DNA of 64,000 nucleotides from Neoarius graeffei (GCF_027579695.1 NC_083571.1:33584443-33648442), one strand, 5' to 3'; numbered from the stretch's first letter, positions 34,001 through 49,000 are shown. Numbers and translations: made by a program. Notes: generated by a model from the letters alone, not told the origin.

Positions 34001-37000
34001 TCCAGTCGATGTAACAGTATGGAATGATCTACCGTGTCAAATGCAGCACTTAAGTCTAAAAGCACCAAGACTGATGTTTTACCAGCATCAGAATTAAGAC
34101 GTAGGTCATTCATGACTTTAGTAAGAGCTGTTTCAGTGCTATGATTGGCACGAAAACCTGACTGAAACTTATCAAAACATCCGTTTGATGTCAGGAAGGC
34201 AGTTAATTGATCAAAAACAATTTTTTCAATTATTTTACCAACGAATGGCAAATTGGATATGGGCCTGTAGTTGTTGAGTACTGAGACATCTAGGTTATTC
34301 TTTTTCAGTAGGGGTTTTACAACCACTTTTTTCAGAGATGAGGGAAACATGCCAGTTCGTAAGGAGGTGTTGATAATCTGAAGTACCTCGTCTGATATTA
34401 GGTGAAGAACAGATTTGAAAAAGACTGTAGGTAAAATGTCCAGTTCAGATGTGGAGGAGCTGAGACTTTGTACTGTTTTTCTCAGAGTCTCAACATCAAT
34501 TAAACTAAATGTTGACATTGTATTACGACCCCCTTTCTCTTTATCCAATGGTTCCAGAGTTTGAAGTGTTTGCACCTGTGTGGCTACATTCATACGTATT
34601 TTATCAATTTTTCCTTTGAAAAAAGATGCAAAGTCGTTGCATGTATTAACTGAGAGAAATTCAGAAGGCATTTGTTTTGATGGGTTTGTTAGCTTTTCAA
34701 CTGTAGAAAATAGCACACGGGTATTGTTGATATTCCTATTAATAATGTCAGCAAAAAAAGACTGTCTTGCTTTAGAAATTTCTAAGTTGTATTTACATAA
34801 CATCCCTTTGTAGATTTGATAATGAATCTGGAGTTTAAATTTACGCCATTTTCTTTCAGACTTTCTACATTCCCTCTAACATTTTAACTGTTGGATTTAG
34901 TTTCCAGGGTGCTTTTCCTTTGTCTATGACTCTTTTGGTTTTTAAAGGAGCAATAGCATCCATAATATGATTCATTCTTGAATTAAAAATTTCCATTAGA
35001 TCATCTGCACGATCTGAAGATTGACATGGGAGTTCTGAGAGTGCCTGCTCAAAAAGAGCTGCTGTGCCATTGGTAATTACCCTCTTTTTTTACAGTCACA
35101 GACTTGTTTTGAAAGTGAGGGGAAATGGAAATATCAAAGAAAACAGAGAAATGATCAGATATACCCAGGTCCATGACACTAGTAGATACATTAAGACCCT
35201 TATGCCGCTTTTCCACTACAAACGCGGCTGAGCCGTGCCGTGCCGAGTCGAGCTGAGTCGAGCTGAGCGGGGCTGTTGGAGTTGCATTTCGACTACAACC
35301 GCGCTGAACCGTGCTGGCTGGAAGTGGGTGGACACATTGGGTGGAGTTAGTGAAAGTGGGTGGACGTCACGTGATGTCGTTAAGCAGCGCAAACAGTGAC
35401 ATCAGTGACAGTGGCGGAACAAGTCAGAGCCGGGCCGGGGGCGGGGCAAATGACTGGGCCCTTTATTAAAGCTTATCATAACATCATTTTAGGCTACAAA
35501 ATGTCCGCAGCTGCGGTGTTTACCAATTTCAACACTACCGGGTGCAACTATATGTTATTTAGTACATCAAGTCCTTCAAACGAACATGTAACTCAGAAAC
35601 AAAAAACATTAGGATACTGTACATGGCTCATAATAAAACATCAATAGCCTATACTGCGCACATTATTTGAAGGGCATACGAATGAGCGCTCAGAGTGGTG
35701 ACAGGAAGAGTCAGAAATAAAAGGAGGGCGGTGCAAACCTCACTGAATGCACTGTGTTTATCAATTTCAACACTACGGGGTGCAACTATGTTATTTTGTA
35801 CATTAAGTCCTTCAAACGAACATGTAACTCAGAAACAAAAAAACATTAGGCGACATACTGTACATGGCTCATAATAAAACATCAATAGCCTACTGCGCGC
35901 ATTATTTGAAGGGCATACGACGAGCCTTGCGCTCCGCGAACTCGTCCACGATGCTCTGTATGTCACTGATTCAGTGAGCTTTTAAGCAGTAGTCTCACGA
36001 CCCGGATAGTAAACAATAAACATGGAGGACATGGAGTCGTTAGTGTTGCTGGTCTTGGTGCTGTGGCTTGTTGTCACCGACAACGCCAACAGATACTGGC
36101 AAGAGCGTATAGATGAGGCGAGGCGCATAAGGCTTCAGAAATTCTCGTAATTAGTAATTATTCTTCTTCCGGGTTTGCGGTGTTTACAGATCCCAGCGTG
36201 CTCGCGGGGCGTGTGTGGGCATGTGAGGACACTCCTCCTCACCAATCAGTGCACAGGGGAGTGTCTGCTCACGCCCCCAGCCTCACTCGGCACGGTTTGG
36301 CTCGCTTCAGCCCCACTCCAAAACGGTGCGAGTTTTAGGGGCTAAGCAGGGCTGAAACGAGCTGAGTCGTGCTGGTTTTTGGTAGTCGAAACGCGAGCCG
36401 TGTCGGGCTGAAGTGAGCTGAAGCGAGCTGAAAAAGGGTAGTGGAAAAGGGCCATTAGTGATGACAAGGTCGAGGGTGTGGCCATGGGAGTGTGTTGGCC
36501 CTTGTACATGTTGTGTTAGGTTGAAGGCATCAATCAGTGTAAGAAATTCATTTGCATACGTGTTATCTGGATTATCAACATGGAAGTTAAAATCCCCAGA
36601 AATAATAAGATTGTCAAACTCTAAACAAATATTTGACAACAGTTCTCCAAACTCCTCTAGGAACAGTGGTGCAGAAAGTCTTGGTGGTCTGTAAATAGTC
36701 AACACTAATATGTTAGAAGAACATTTTAGGATTGCACTTAGGTATTCAAAAGATGTAAAATCACCAAGAGTTGTCTGTTTGTACTGAAAACATGCCTTGT
36801 ATATATTTGCTATTCCTCCTCCCCATTTATTGGCTCTTCCAACACTCATGAAATCAAAGAGTGGGGGAGTTGCTTCAATAAGAGTAATAGAGCTACTTGA
36901 TTGTTCAAGCCAAGTTTCAGTAAGAAGCATAAAATTCAGTTTGTGTGTACCGATGAAGTCATTAATTAAAAAAGGCTTATTAAGTGATCTTACATTCTGA

Positions 37001-40000
37001 AGAGCTAGTTTTACAGTGAATGTGGGGATAATTTCCACAGAAGCGTTCTGTGGTTGTTTTGGAACTGGAAGGAGATTTGACAAGTTTAACCCATTGAAAG
37101 GATGAATAAGAACACCTCTCCTTCTTGTTAGCACAGGAATAGAAAAGTACGTCGTGGGTCCCAGCTTATTTTCAAAACTACCATCTGGACCCAGATTATA
37201 TCAGTTCGTTCCAACATGAAGGTCTTCACTGCTGCAGGTGAACTGTAGCTGTGCACATGGTCCTTGAGTCTTATCTGTAATCACAGGGGGAGGTGGTGCC
37301 CTCTGTTTCTTGGGTGCTGTAGCAGTAGGATATATCATTAAAGATATTGGGGTACACAAGGCCTGACCATGAGACAGCTCTGTGTACGATACTTGATTTG
37401 AGTGTCCTCTTGGGCTTGCCAAAGACACTCGGCTTAAAGACAATAGTCTCTCCATTTTCTCAGGAAAACGCAGTCTGGGGGGTGAAGGAGATACAGAGGG
37501 GCTTGGGGTTACATCCACTGTTGTTGGTGGTGATTGCCTATTGCCAGTCTCAGGTGGTTGTGGTGATGCTTGTTTATCTGATTGTCTTTCTGATACCGTA
37601 GTTCTGCCAGCTTACCCGTTAGCTCAGATATCATGTTGCTAGCCTTGGAAAGTGACGGGGATGTGTGTGGTGATAGATCCACCCTCTGATCATTTTCCTG
37701 AACTGTATTGGGGGCAGATGAGTCAGCATGATCCTCTGTAGTTGCTGGGGGCTTAGTTGCCTTCGTTGGTGACAAGGAGTTTTGCTTGAATCCATCAGAG
37801 TGAGCGTTAGTCCCGCTTCTTTCTGCCTGCAGATTCACTGCTTGAGTTTGAACCTCAGCAGTGTGTTTCTGTATTGTTTTTGAGCCTTTGTTGATGTCCC
37901 TGGAAGGTTCAGTTTGTACCCAAACAGAGTTCGTATCAGTGTTGTTAGCTCCTTTCAGTGCAGCTACAGAGCGCTTATCAGAGAGTGTACCCAAGGTTCA
38001 TCACCTGTGTCCTTGAACTGTGGGGTTCCCCAGGACTCAATCCTGGGACCATTACTATTCAACCTTTATATGCTCCCACTTGGACAAATTATTAAGAATA
38101 ACTCAATAAACTTCCATAGCTATGCAGATGACACTTAGCTTTACTTAGCTATGTCACCTAATGACTATGCCCCTCTTGAGTCTCTTCATAGATGCATTGA
38201 CCAAATTAACAAATGGATGTCTCACAATTTTCTTCAGCTGAACGCAGATAAAACTGAAGCAATTATATTTGGCAAAAAGGAGGAAAGGCTTAGGATTGCC
38301 ACTGTTCTTGAAACTAAGGGGCTTAAAGCAAAGGATACTGTCAAAAACCTTGGTGTCCTTATTGACAGCGAACTTAACTTCAACAGTCATATGAAAGTGG
38401 TAAAAAGAGTCTGCATTCTATCACCTAAAAAACATTTCTAAACTCAGGGGTCTCATGTCAAAACATGATCTAGAAAAACTTATTCATGCTTTCATCTCCA
38501 GTAGGGTTGATTACTGCAATAACCTTTTCACAGGTCTTCCAAAAAAGACCATCAAAGAGCTTCAACTAATCCAAAATGCAGCAGCAAGGGTTCTTACAAG
38601 AACAAAAAGGGTAGTCCATATCACTCCAATTCTAAGGTCTCTGCACTGGCTCCCAGTGAGCTACAGAATTGATTTTAAAGCATTACTTCTTCTATTTAAA
38701 ACATTAAATGGGATGGGACCCAGCTACCTACTGGATATGTTTCAATTATATGCACCAACTAGGTCTCTAAGATCACAAGAGAAAAACTTGCTAGTAATAC
38801 CAGCTGTCAAAACGAAGTGTGGTGAAGCAGCCTTTAGTTGCTATGCTGCTAAGCTTTGGAACCAACTTCCAGATGATATCAAAAATGCTCCTACTGTTGT
38901 TAGTTTTAAATCCAGGATCAAGACAAAGCTGTTTTCAGATGCTTTCACTTGATTAATTTTTACCTAAAGTGTAATTAATTTCCTTTAATATAATTTCTTT
39001 TAATTTTGATTTTAATGATTTTACTTTCTTTATTTTAATTTCTTTTTAATCTTGGATTTTAATGATTTTACTTTTACTTTAATTCTTTGTTACTGTTCTT
39101 ATGCTTTTATTTTTGTGAAGCACATTGAATTGCCTGTGTGTACGAAATGCGCTATACAAATAAACTTGCCTTGCCTTGTATATCTCCTAGTCGCTCATTG
39201 TGCTCATAGTTTGTCTCTTGTGGTTATGTGTTTGACTTCGCACAAGATATTAGGATTATTTGCAATCTAACTATAACCTGTGAAATGGATACCTCGAACA
39301 TAAAAGTGTCCACTTCCTCCCGGATGTCTTGGTGTATCATCTTGTTCCCGTCCTCATCTGTCGTCTTCAGCAGCATGTCCAGGAAGGCCCGCCTCTTCTT
39401 CTTTCTCTGATCGGATTCACTGTCGGACTCCGTGTAGTGGACTCCATGCTCCTCCCTTTCACGAATGACCTGTGTGTCAATCAATGAAAAGGACTGGTGA
39501 GACCTTAAAGCTGATTGGATGCTATTTGTGATGTCATAATAATTGATCAAAATAACGTGCACGCTCCGTGAAGGAGTGCAGGATTTTTAGACAGCGGTCA
39601 TGCTCTTTGCCATCGCCGAAATACTGGAACGCAAAGTCCGGCCAGAACCATGGCATCCGCTGGCGCTTGCTGATGAGGTCACTCATCCTGAACCAATCAG
39701 ATTTCATGGTTAGTTTGGGAGGTCATATCACTTTTACCCAACAAGTCTTGATTTAATCATTATACAGTGATTTCTGCAGCCATTTATGCACCAACAAGGG
39801 TGGAGCTTACGTTAATTTGGCTAGCCAAGCACAAATTTGATCAGATTTTACCATAATAACATGCTAGCAAGCTTAACTCCTGATCCTAAATCACACATAA
39901 TGTGTTCAACATTGTAATAGCTAGCGTATAGCAAACACTTTCTATATTTACCTCAGTTAATGTACTGTTTTGTTTTGTGTTATTAATGCTAGCCTGTTCA

Positions 40001-43000
40001 CCAGCTACCCAAGATAGCTACTACTAAAAAGGTAACTGTTAACTTTAGCTAGCCTTATCTCAATTTTATTATTTAGCTGGCTAATATTAGCGCAGTGCTG
40101 CTTTTGGGTACTCAATAAAATTGTGTATTATACTGAGTAACTAATAAAAGGTTCTTACACTAAGTCTTATGTTCAGAGAACTTAACTAAAAAGAAACACA
40201 TCATTGGGATCAGTTTCTCTAAGCATGTAAGCATGAGACAAAAATGATTATGATACAACCCCGATTCCAAAAAAGTTGGGACAAAGTACAAATTGTAAAT
40301 AAAAACAGAATGCAATAATTTACAAATGTCAAACACTGATATTGTGTTCACAATAGAACATAGACAACATATCAAATGTCAAAAGTGAGACATTTTGAAA
40401 TTTCATGCCAAATATTGGCTCATTTGAAATTTCATGACAGCAACACATCTCAAAAAAGTTGGGACAGGGGCAATAAGAGGCTGGAAAAGTTAAAGGTACA
40501 AAAAAGGAGCAGCTGGAGGACCAAATTGCAACTCATTAGGTCAATTGGCAATAGGTCATTAACATGACTGGGTATAAAAAGAGCATCTTGGAGTGGCAGC
40601 GGCTCTCAGAAGTAAAGATGGAAAGAGGATCACCAATCCCCCCTAATTCTGCGCCGACAAATAGTGGAGCAATATCAGAAAGGAGTTCGACAGTGTAAAA
40701 TTGCAAAGAGTTTGAACATGTCATCATCTACAGTGCATAATATCATCAAAAGATTCAGAGAATCTGGAAGAATCTCTGTGCATAAGGGTCAAGGTCGGAA
40801 AACCATACTGGGTGCCCGTGATCTTCGGGCCCTTAGACGGCACTGCATCACATACAGGCATGCTTCTGTATTGGAAATCACAAAATGGGCTCAGGAATAT
40901 TTCCAGAGAACATTATCTGTGAACACAATTTGGTGCATCATAAAATGGAAGATACGACAAAAAAGACCTAAGACAGTTGAGCAACTAGAATCCTACATTA
41001 GACAAGAATGGGTTAACATTCCTATCCCTAAACTTGAGCAACTTGTCTCCTCAGTCCCCAGACGTTTACAGACTGTTGTAAAGAGAAAAGGGGATGTCTC
41101 ACAGTGGGAAACATGGCCTTGTCCCAACTTTTTTGAGATGTGTTGTTGTCATGAAATTTAAAATCACCTAATTTTTCTCTTTAAATGATACATTTTCTCA
41201 GTTTAAACATTTGATATGTCATTATGTTCTATTCTGAATAAAATATGGAATTTTGAAACTTCCACATCATTGCATTCCGTTTTTATTTACAATTTGTACT
41301 TTGTCCCAACTTTTTTGGAATCGGGGTTGTAAAAGTGGTTTCCATAAATCTGGTTATTTATTTTTTACATTTGTGTATCTCATTATAAAGGGCTTGATTT
41401 GATGTCAGGTGTGCTACAGCAGAGGAGATCTGCTAATTAGCTAAATAGAACTAACATTTATGTACGCTTACCGATAGACAGCGCGCACATACTCAGAGTC
41501 GTGGTTGCTTTGTGCATAAATCTTCTTTCCCATGGCTGTTTCTGTAAAACAATCACGATAACTTGTGATGAGTAGGGGTGGGTACCGGTACAGAAAATTC
41601 AGGTCCAGGTCCGGTCCAGAGGATCAGGTCCAGGTCCGGACCTGGACCTGATTATAGTAGTGCAGCAGTACTATATCATGTTTTGGGGAGCAAGACACAA
41701 GTACAGGTCTCTATGAGTCCTACAAATTATGTTCAAATTGTATATTAGAATCATATGATTATTTTCAATGCACAAGCAACTAATATACAGAAATCTCGCG
41801 AGATTTTCCGAGATCTCAGCCTTATTCAAAATGGCGGTGTGTTTTGCTGAGCGAGCGGCGAGCGCCAGTTTCTTTGTTTATTGATGGATTTCAGCTTGCC
41901 AAACTCATGGAAATAAGCTGACTATGGGCACATGGAGGAAAAAAATATCGGTAAACTGATTTGTAGTTTGTTTGGATGTCATTTTTATTTCGCGTGTAAA
42001 TTTACGTGAGTACAAGTGTATGCATGTGTCGGATCACTATTCTTGATCGATATAATTTTTCAGGTTCGCACTTTGTCCCAAAACTAACTATACTCGCCTC
42101 GCCGTCTGTTGACTCATCCTTTAAGTGTTTCTAAATACAGTATAATTCACAGCGAATGTCTTCGAAAGAGAGTAACTACGGATAGCTAAATCTGCTCTGT
42201 TTTGTCATTTTCTTAGACCGGTAACATTGTTATGTGACCGCCTGCTGGTAGCCTGGTACTGTGAATTTTCTAATTGGTCCAACAACCAGTCCACTGATTT
42301 TTTTTCGGACCAGTTTTTTTGGACTGGTCCAGCAAGAAATACCGGTTTTGTACTGGTACACGGTACCGGTACCCAGCCCTAGTGATGAGGATTCTGATTC
42401 TTTTAAGTACGTCAGATCAATTGATTCAGTTCACCAACGAGAGTCGGCTCTTTCAGGTTCTGAGCAGCTTGTTGGCTTTTCTTGTTTAAAAGAGGCCCAA
42501 AGTTATTAATATTTGTCACTGTAATTGTTCAATTAAACTTACACTACATTCTAATAAAATAAGATGAACCAGCTTGAAGAGTCAAAGAGTTGATTCGTTT
42601 GTGAATGTAATGTAAATAAATCACTAGCCATGACACAACAAACTATATGAGGTAGAATAAGGTGTTTTGACCCACTCACTGTTTATTTCTACAGTTTTTA
42701 AAACATTGCGTTCTATAATAAATGAGACAAACTCAAGGAATGTTTTTCATAAACTGCATGTGTACATGAGGTGCTTTACAATCTACAAACTTCCAAATTA
42801 ACCATAATTTAGCTTCTTTTTTTCACTTGGGCTTTGAACTCCAGAAGTCTATGCTGCTTCAGTGAAAATTCTGAGGTAAATATTAAGAGGAAACAAACGC
42901 AAAGGAAAAATTCCACTTGTTAGCAAATGGCTGTTAACTAACCACTGCTAATGTTGCTTAGCTGGTTGTTTGAGTTAGTATCCGGGGTTTAGAACAACTG

Positions 43001-46000
43001 TTGATTACATAGAATAAAATTATTTCGATGTGTCTGTTTTCTGAAGCAACTGTTAGGTTGGAAAGCTAATATTAGCCACGTGTCCTGGATATGTCTGCTT
43101 GCTAAGTTAATTAGCTATACTGCTATAATTTTGCTTGAGCAGTTAATATCGTGGCACCGTGTATCCCTTTCGATTACTTCTTCCAATTTTCTCCTTCTGC
43201 TGCAATGTTGATATTTCTCAATAGGTCAGAACTTACGCGAATCCGGTTAGTGATCTGTCGTTTGGTTAGCGAAGTCTAATTATAGTTTAATTGTCATCAA
43301 ACTGGGCTTTTAAAAACCTGGCTAGCTTGTTTTCTCTTCAGCAGCAAATGACACTGGAGACCAATATTTTAGAGAGTATTTAAAGTTAATTAGTGTGCTT
43401 GCTGCACAAAGCAGCGCTTCTGAGACCTGCACTCGTCTTTTCCTTTCTTTTCGCTCATCCCTTTTTCTCTCCATAGGCTTCCATTCATTTTTGGCCCCAT
43501 TCAAACTAACACTTCACCACACATCCACCAAACTTCATATGGCACCTCAGGCCAACTCACCCATCACACACATGATATCAGGTCTGACCCGCACTCGTCT
43601 TTGTCTTGCCTTTCAGCCATCCCTTTTTCCTCACCATTGATGCCAATTATTTAAGGCTTGACTGAGTCACCCCTCCATTTCCCCATAGGTGATAATGCAT
43701 TTGGCAAAGATTTGCTAATTTGTGACATTGACAACAAATCAACTTCAACTCAGTGGCGACTTTATTAGGAATACTTGCACGTGTACATGCATGCACACAC
43801 CACATATTATCCGTTAGCATGATAGCTGTTAGCCTTAGCATGTTAGCATGCTAACAGTTAACATGTTAGCTCTTAGAATGTTAGCATGCTAGCTGCAAGC
43901 ATGTTATCCATTAGTATATGAACATGCTAGATGTTAGCATATTAGCCTTAGAGTGTTAGCATGCTCACAGTTAGCATGTTAGCCTGAGCATGTTAGCATG
44001 CTCGCAGTTAGCATGTTAGCCTTAGCATATTAGCATGCTCGCAATAGAATGTTAACATGTTAGCATTTGCATGTTAGCGGTTAGAATGCTAGCATGCTAG
44101 ATGTTAATAGTTTGCTGCATCATCACAATCACACTGCGAACTCAGCCATTTAAAACAAAGATTTCAGAGTGCAAAGTGCTCCAAAATCTCTGTTTTAAAC
44201 CACGCCAAACATACACACTGTTGGATCAAGCCACTGTTCTACAGCTGAGCAAGCACACGTTGCATTTTCTCTGCTGAAATGCAGTCTAGTTTACTTCTGA
44301 CATTGAAGATGTTACTAATGTGGCTGTGGGAAGTTAACGTAGGTATATGGACTTTCTATATAATAAAGCATAAGAGAACACACACACACACCACAGATGA
44401 TGTCGAGGGCGCAGAGTGTGATGTGGTTGAAGCAGTTGAAGGGTCCTTTTCCTGCGTGCTTGTGAAGTTTGTCAACGAGGACCTCTGCCTGCTCGTTCAT
44501 CACCTCCAGGAAGTCGGAAAGGATGGAGAAATGGAAGGTTGGTGTGAGGAGTTTTCTTCTGCGCCGCCATTTATCCCCTGTACTGAGAGAAAGATTGGAG
44601 AAGGGACAGACTAAGTGTGTATATATAATTATTTTAAAAAAACAGAGGCAGGCGAGGAAATGACTCTTTATCTGCTATTATATAAACAATAACAGAAATG
44701 AACATGTCTTGTAGATGTTCTACAACATTAACCATAAAGAGATAAAAATATGTAACACTTCATGATTCATGATTATTTTCCTATAACAACACACATTTAC
44801 AGGAAGTATTTTATTCCTCTTAAACCGTTTCTCACACCATTTTTATCTTACACCAATTTTGTTCTGCTTCTAAAAACCCCCATTGATCTACTATCATTTA
44901 AAATATAAGTCCATCCAAATGAAGAAGCCATTACATAGCCAATAATAACTAAATATTATGGTCTTGTCTATAATCTGTCTATAAATAACTATTTTTGGTC
45001 TTCTCAGTCATTCACAGTGTAATACTGTATGATCGGATAATAGGTTTTATTGTGTCCAGGTTTGTACCTCGTCAGCAGTCCAGTTCCAAGCCAGGGGTGC
45101 AAAAACTTATAAGCATAAGCCTTGTCCATGTGCAGTGAGTTATTCAGAACCCGCTGAAAAGAAAGATAACACGGGTACACATTAAACCATATTGTGAATG
45201 ATTGATAAAATTAGTATCGGGATTACAATCAATCATTTACAGCAGATAACAGAAACGCCACACAGAATATAAACACAGTACATTGTGCAAGTGTTCCTGT
45301 TTAAAGTGCAGTGCTCATGATCAATTTAAGCACATACTAGTGCATCTCAAAAAATTAGAATATTGTGAAAAAGTTCAATATTTTCCATCAGTTATTTAAG
45401 AAAGTGAAAATGTTATATATTATAGACTCATTACACATAAACTAAAATGTTTTAAGCATTTTTCTATTTTAATTTTAATCAGTATGGCATACAGTACAAA
45501 AAAATAAAAAAAACATCTCAAAATATTAGAATATTTCATTTCGAGTTTGAGTAAAACAGTATGAACACAGTGTATCTCTCGGTCTAGTTCAGTACACACA
45601 ACCACAATCATGGGGAAGACTGCTGACTTGACTGTTGTCCAGAAGATGATCACTGATGCCCTCCACAAAGAGGGTAAGCCACAAAAGGTCATTGCTGAAA
45701 AGGGTGGCTGGAAAAGGTGCACAAGCAACAGGGATGGCCGCAGTCTTGAGAGGATTGTCAAGAAAAGTTGATTCAAGAACTTGGGAGAGCTTCACAAGGA
45801 GTGGACTGAGGCTGGTGTCAGTGTATCAAGACCCATCACGAACAGACATCTTCAAGAAAGGGGATACAACTTTCGCATTCCTAATATCAAGCTACTCCTG
45901 AGCCAGAGACAATGTCAGAAGTGTCTTATCTGGCCTAAGGAGAGAAAGAAATGGACTGTTGCTCAGTGGTCCAAAGTCCTCTTTTCAGATGAAAGTACAT

Positions 46001-49000
46001 TTTGCATTTAATTTGGAAATCACGGTTCTAGAGCCTGAAGGAAGAGTGGAGAGGCACAGAATCCAAGGTGTTTGAAGCCCAGTGTGAAGTTTCCACAGTC
46101 TGTGATGATTTGGGGTGCCATGTCATCTGCTGGTGTTGGTCCACTGTATTTTATCAAGTCCAAAGTCAACACAGCCATCTACCAGGAGATTTTAGAGCAC
46201 TTCATGCTTCCATCTGCTGACGAGCTTTTTGGACATGCTGATTTCCTTTTCCAGCAGGACTTAGCACCTACCCACAGTGCCAAAACTACTACCAAATGGT
46301 TTGCTGACCATGATATTACTGTGTTTAATTGGCCAGCCAACTTGCCTGACCTGAACCCCATAGAGAATCTATGGGGTATTGTCAAGAGGAAGATGAGAAA
46401 CACCTGACCCAAAAATACAGATACGCTGAAGGCCACTATCAAAGCAACCTGGGCTTCAATAACACCTCAGCAGTGCCACAGACTGATCACCTCCATGCCA
46501 CACTGCATTGATACAGTAATTCATGGTAAAGGAGCCCCAACCAAGTATTGAGTGTATAAATGAATATACTTTTCAGAAGTTGGACATTTCTGTATTGTAA
46601 ATCCTGTTTTTGATTGATCTTAGGGAATATTCTAATAATTTGAGATACTGGATTTCTGATTTCATCAAAATTAAAACAAAAAAGGCTTTAAATATTTCAC
46701 TTTACATGTAATGAATATAGAATATATGAAAAAGTTTACCTTTTTGAATTAAATTATGAAAAAAAGGAACTTTTTCATGGTATTCTAATTTTTTGAGATG
46801 GACTAGTATATAAGTCTTCTATCCTTGAACTTTCCCACATTTTGCAGTGCTACAATCTGGAACTGAGATTATCTCTATTTCCTCTGTGATGCATGGTGAT
46901 GGGAGCATCATGTTGAGAGTTACCTTTGGCCTCTTGGTTGCTTCTCTAATTAAATCTCCTCTTTCCCCTCACTGACTTGCAGTAAAGTTGCACATCTTAT
47001 GTTTTTGTTTGTTTGTTTGTTTTTTTGGGGGGGGGTTGAAGTTTATACTGAGTGTATACATATGAGTAGGGCCGTTGACAGCTTTGGCTGGGCCCGGGAC
47101 AAAATAATCTGAGTGGGCCCCCCCCAAAATAATCTGAGTGCCCCCCCACACACACACACACATACGCGCGCACGCACATCGCCACACAGCAACCACCCAC
47201 ACCCAACCCCTCTTTTCACAGTCTCCATTCACTCCAACCCTTAAATAACAGGTATTCCAAGCCCATTATAACAGTCAACCATTTTATTTCAACATTTCAA
47301 CATATTTACAGTTTGAACATTTCCTTAGTCTGCAACTATTCAGGTGCGAAATGCAATGCGCCGGACTTTTGCTGTGGCAAAGTCGTCAATAAGGTCACTG
47401 AAGTCCAGCTTCTTTGCAAGTTCGCGCTCTATAGAGAGCATAGCCAGCCCATTGAGCCTCTCCTGTGACATGTTTGAACGCAGGTAGTTGATAAACCAAA
47501 ATGATTGTTTACGGGATGGAACTGGGCCTCAATGAGAACGGAGTTATGGCTTTCCCAAAATCTGAACATAGAAGTATCACCACTAGTGATGTGTACAGTG
47601 AGTTTTTCAGTGTATTTTTTTGTCTTGTTTTTCATAAACGTCCTTTCCGTACTCGATTTAGAATGTTACAAAAAAAATTGACACCCTCCCAACCACGTAA
47701 CATTAGCCTATCTGACCTGGGGGCTGACACGTTTATTACGGATAAACCAAAAGGATTACAACGTTCCCTGGATATAGAACTGGACCGAGAAGATTTCAAA
47801 ATCTTAACGTGTAAGCAACAACAATAAAACAGAGGTTGTTTTATTCATTTAGGGCTTATTAGGCTACTTTCATTAATTGCGCTTTTCATACAGGCCTATC
47901 ATTTTTCACTTGAGCAAGGGAATTGTTTGAAGAGTATCCAGTCTAAGCGAAAGTTTAATGTTTTGCAACAGACTAACCTCAAAACACCCCATTTATAGCC
48001 CATTCGTTACATTAAACTCTATCTAGCTGGCAATTTCACATGCCGTCGTATCTACACGGGATGATTTCCAACAAAATAAGGTTTAATTAACAAGAGGCAG
48101 CGTTCCACGGGCTTTCAGCTAACCGGAGTCCAGCTCAGCGCAGCTCAGCAAGCGTGCCTAAAACATTGGGATATGATTGCGGGCCAATGTGCTATTCTTT
48201 GCTTCATTGAGATATATGCAACACAGTGTTATTAAACCGATATGTTTATGAAATAATTCAATGCCCTGTGCATTTCAGTGTTCACTCAGTGTACCCTGCT
48301 ATCCCCTACTTTATAATTATGAATGGCGCGTCGCGCATGCTGGGGTTACATTACGGGGCTGGAAAAAAGTTATCTGTGTCTTACCTGGCTCAGCTGCCCC
48401 ACTGCCTTCACCACCTGCTGCATCATCTGAATCTTTTCTAAAATATCTATGCAGTGAGCCCCTGAGGCTCTTGGCTTCTTCATCTCTTTTTCTCTTTTCT
48501 TTTCTTTGCTCCTGACTTGTGCATGTTGGCAAACGGGCTCGCACGCTTATTGTCGAAGCGTTATGATGGAATAGTGCCGTGTTATTTGGCGCCTTAATCA
48601 AAGACCAAACCATTTCTGCATTAGGGGTGGTAGGTGGGTTCTTGAATCTATTTTCGAAGACAATAAAGGCAAAAGAACCAGAAATCATTCATTGAATGCA
48701 AATATAGCACATTTTTCTCCCCCAAATCAACACATTTTGAAATGAAACAGAATGATTAATGGCATCTTCATGAGGGACCAGTTCTGGGCCCCCCCTCATG
48801 CCTGGGCCCGGGACAAAATACCCGGTTGTCCCCCCCTGTCGACGGCCCTGCATATGAGTAGCACTGTATGTTATGTGCTTAAAGCAACTGCATTTTAAAT
48901 GTCGATAAAACAAAGCACTGTGTTTCTTGAGCCTTAATAACCTTGAAACATGGCAAACGTGAAAAAGAGAGAGGTTGCTTGTGTGTGGCTCATATCTCCC

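Larger units (their letters stand above)
32279..37994 (-). mobile_element. L2-type LINE, copy 2, long copy with intact RT frame
   Basis: The 3' tail at 32279 carries the AAGGCAAGGCAAG signature. On the minus strand, from right to left: an ORF1-like frame (37509-37994), endonuclease (36455-37134), a Harbinger insert (35203-36454), the end of the endonuclease and linker, then a 615-codon RT frame (32956-34803), and a 3' UTR with a minisatellite (32508-32817). Confidence 0.9.
47067..48850 (-). mobile_element. hAT transposon with perfect TSD in CYP4V intron 2
   Basis: Ends TAGGGCCGTTGACAG and the complement of CAGGGCCGTCGACAG; TSD CATATGAG at 47059-47066 and 48851-48858. Both terminal regions carry GGGCCCGGGACAAAAT and C-rich tracts. 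Coding remnants: a first exon (48388-48530) and the C-terminal dimerisation end (47349-47500); the core is deleted. Confidence 0.92.

Noticed and set aside
31987-39178. One twin-primed L2 spanning copies 2 and 3
   Set aside because: Both ends carry their own 3' signature, so at least two separate insertions are needed.
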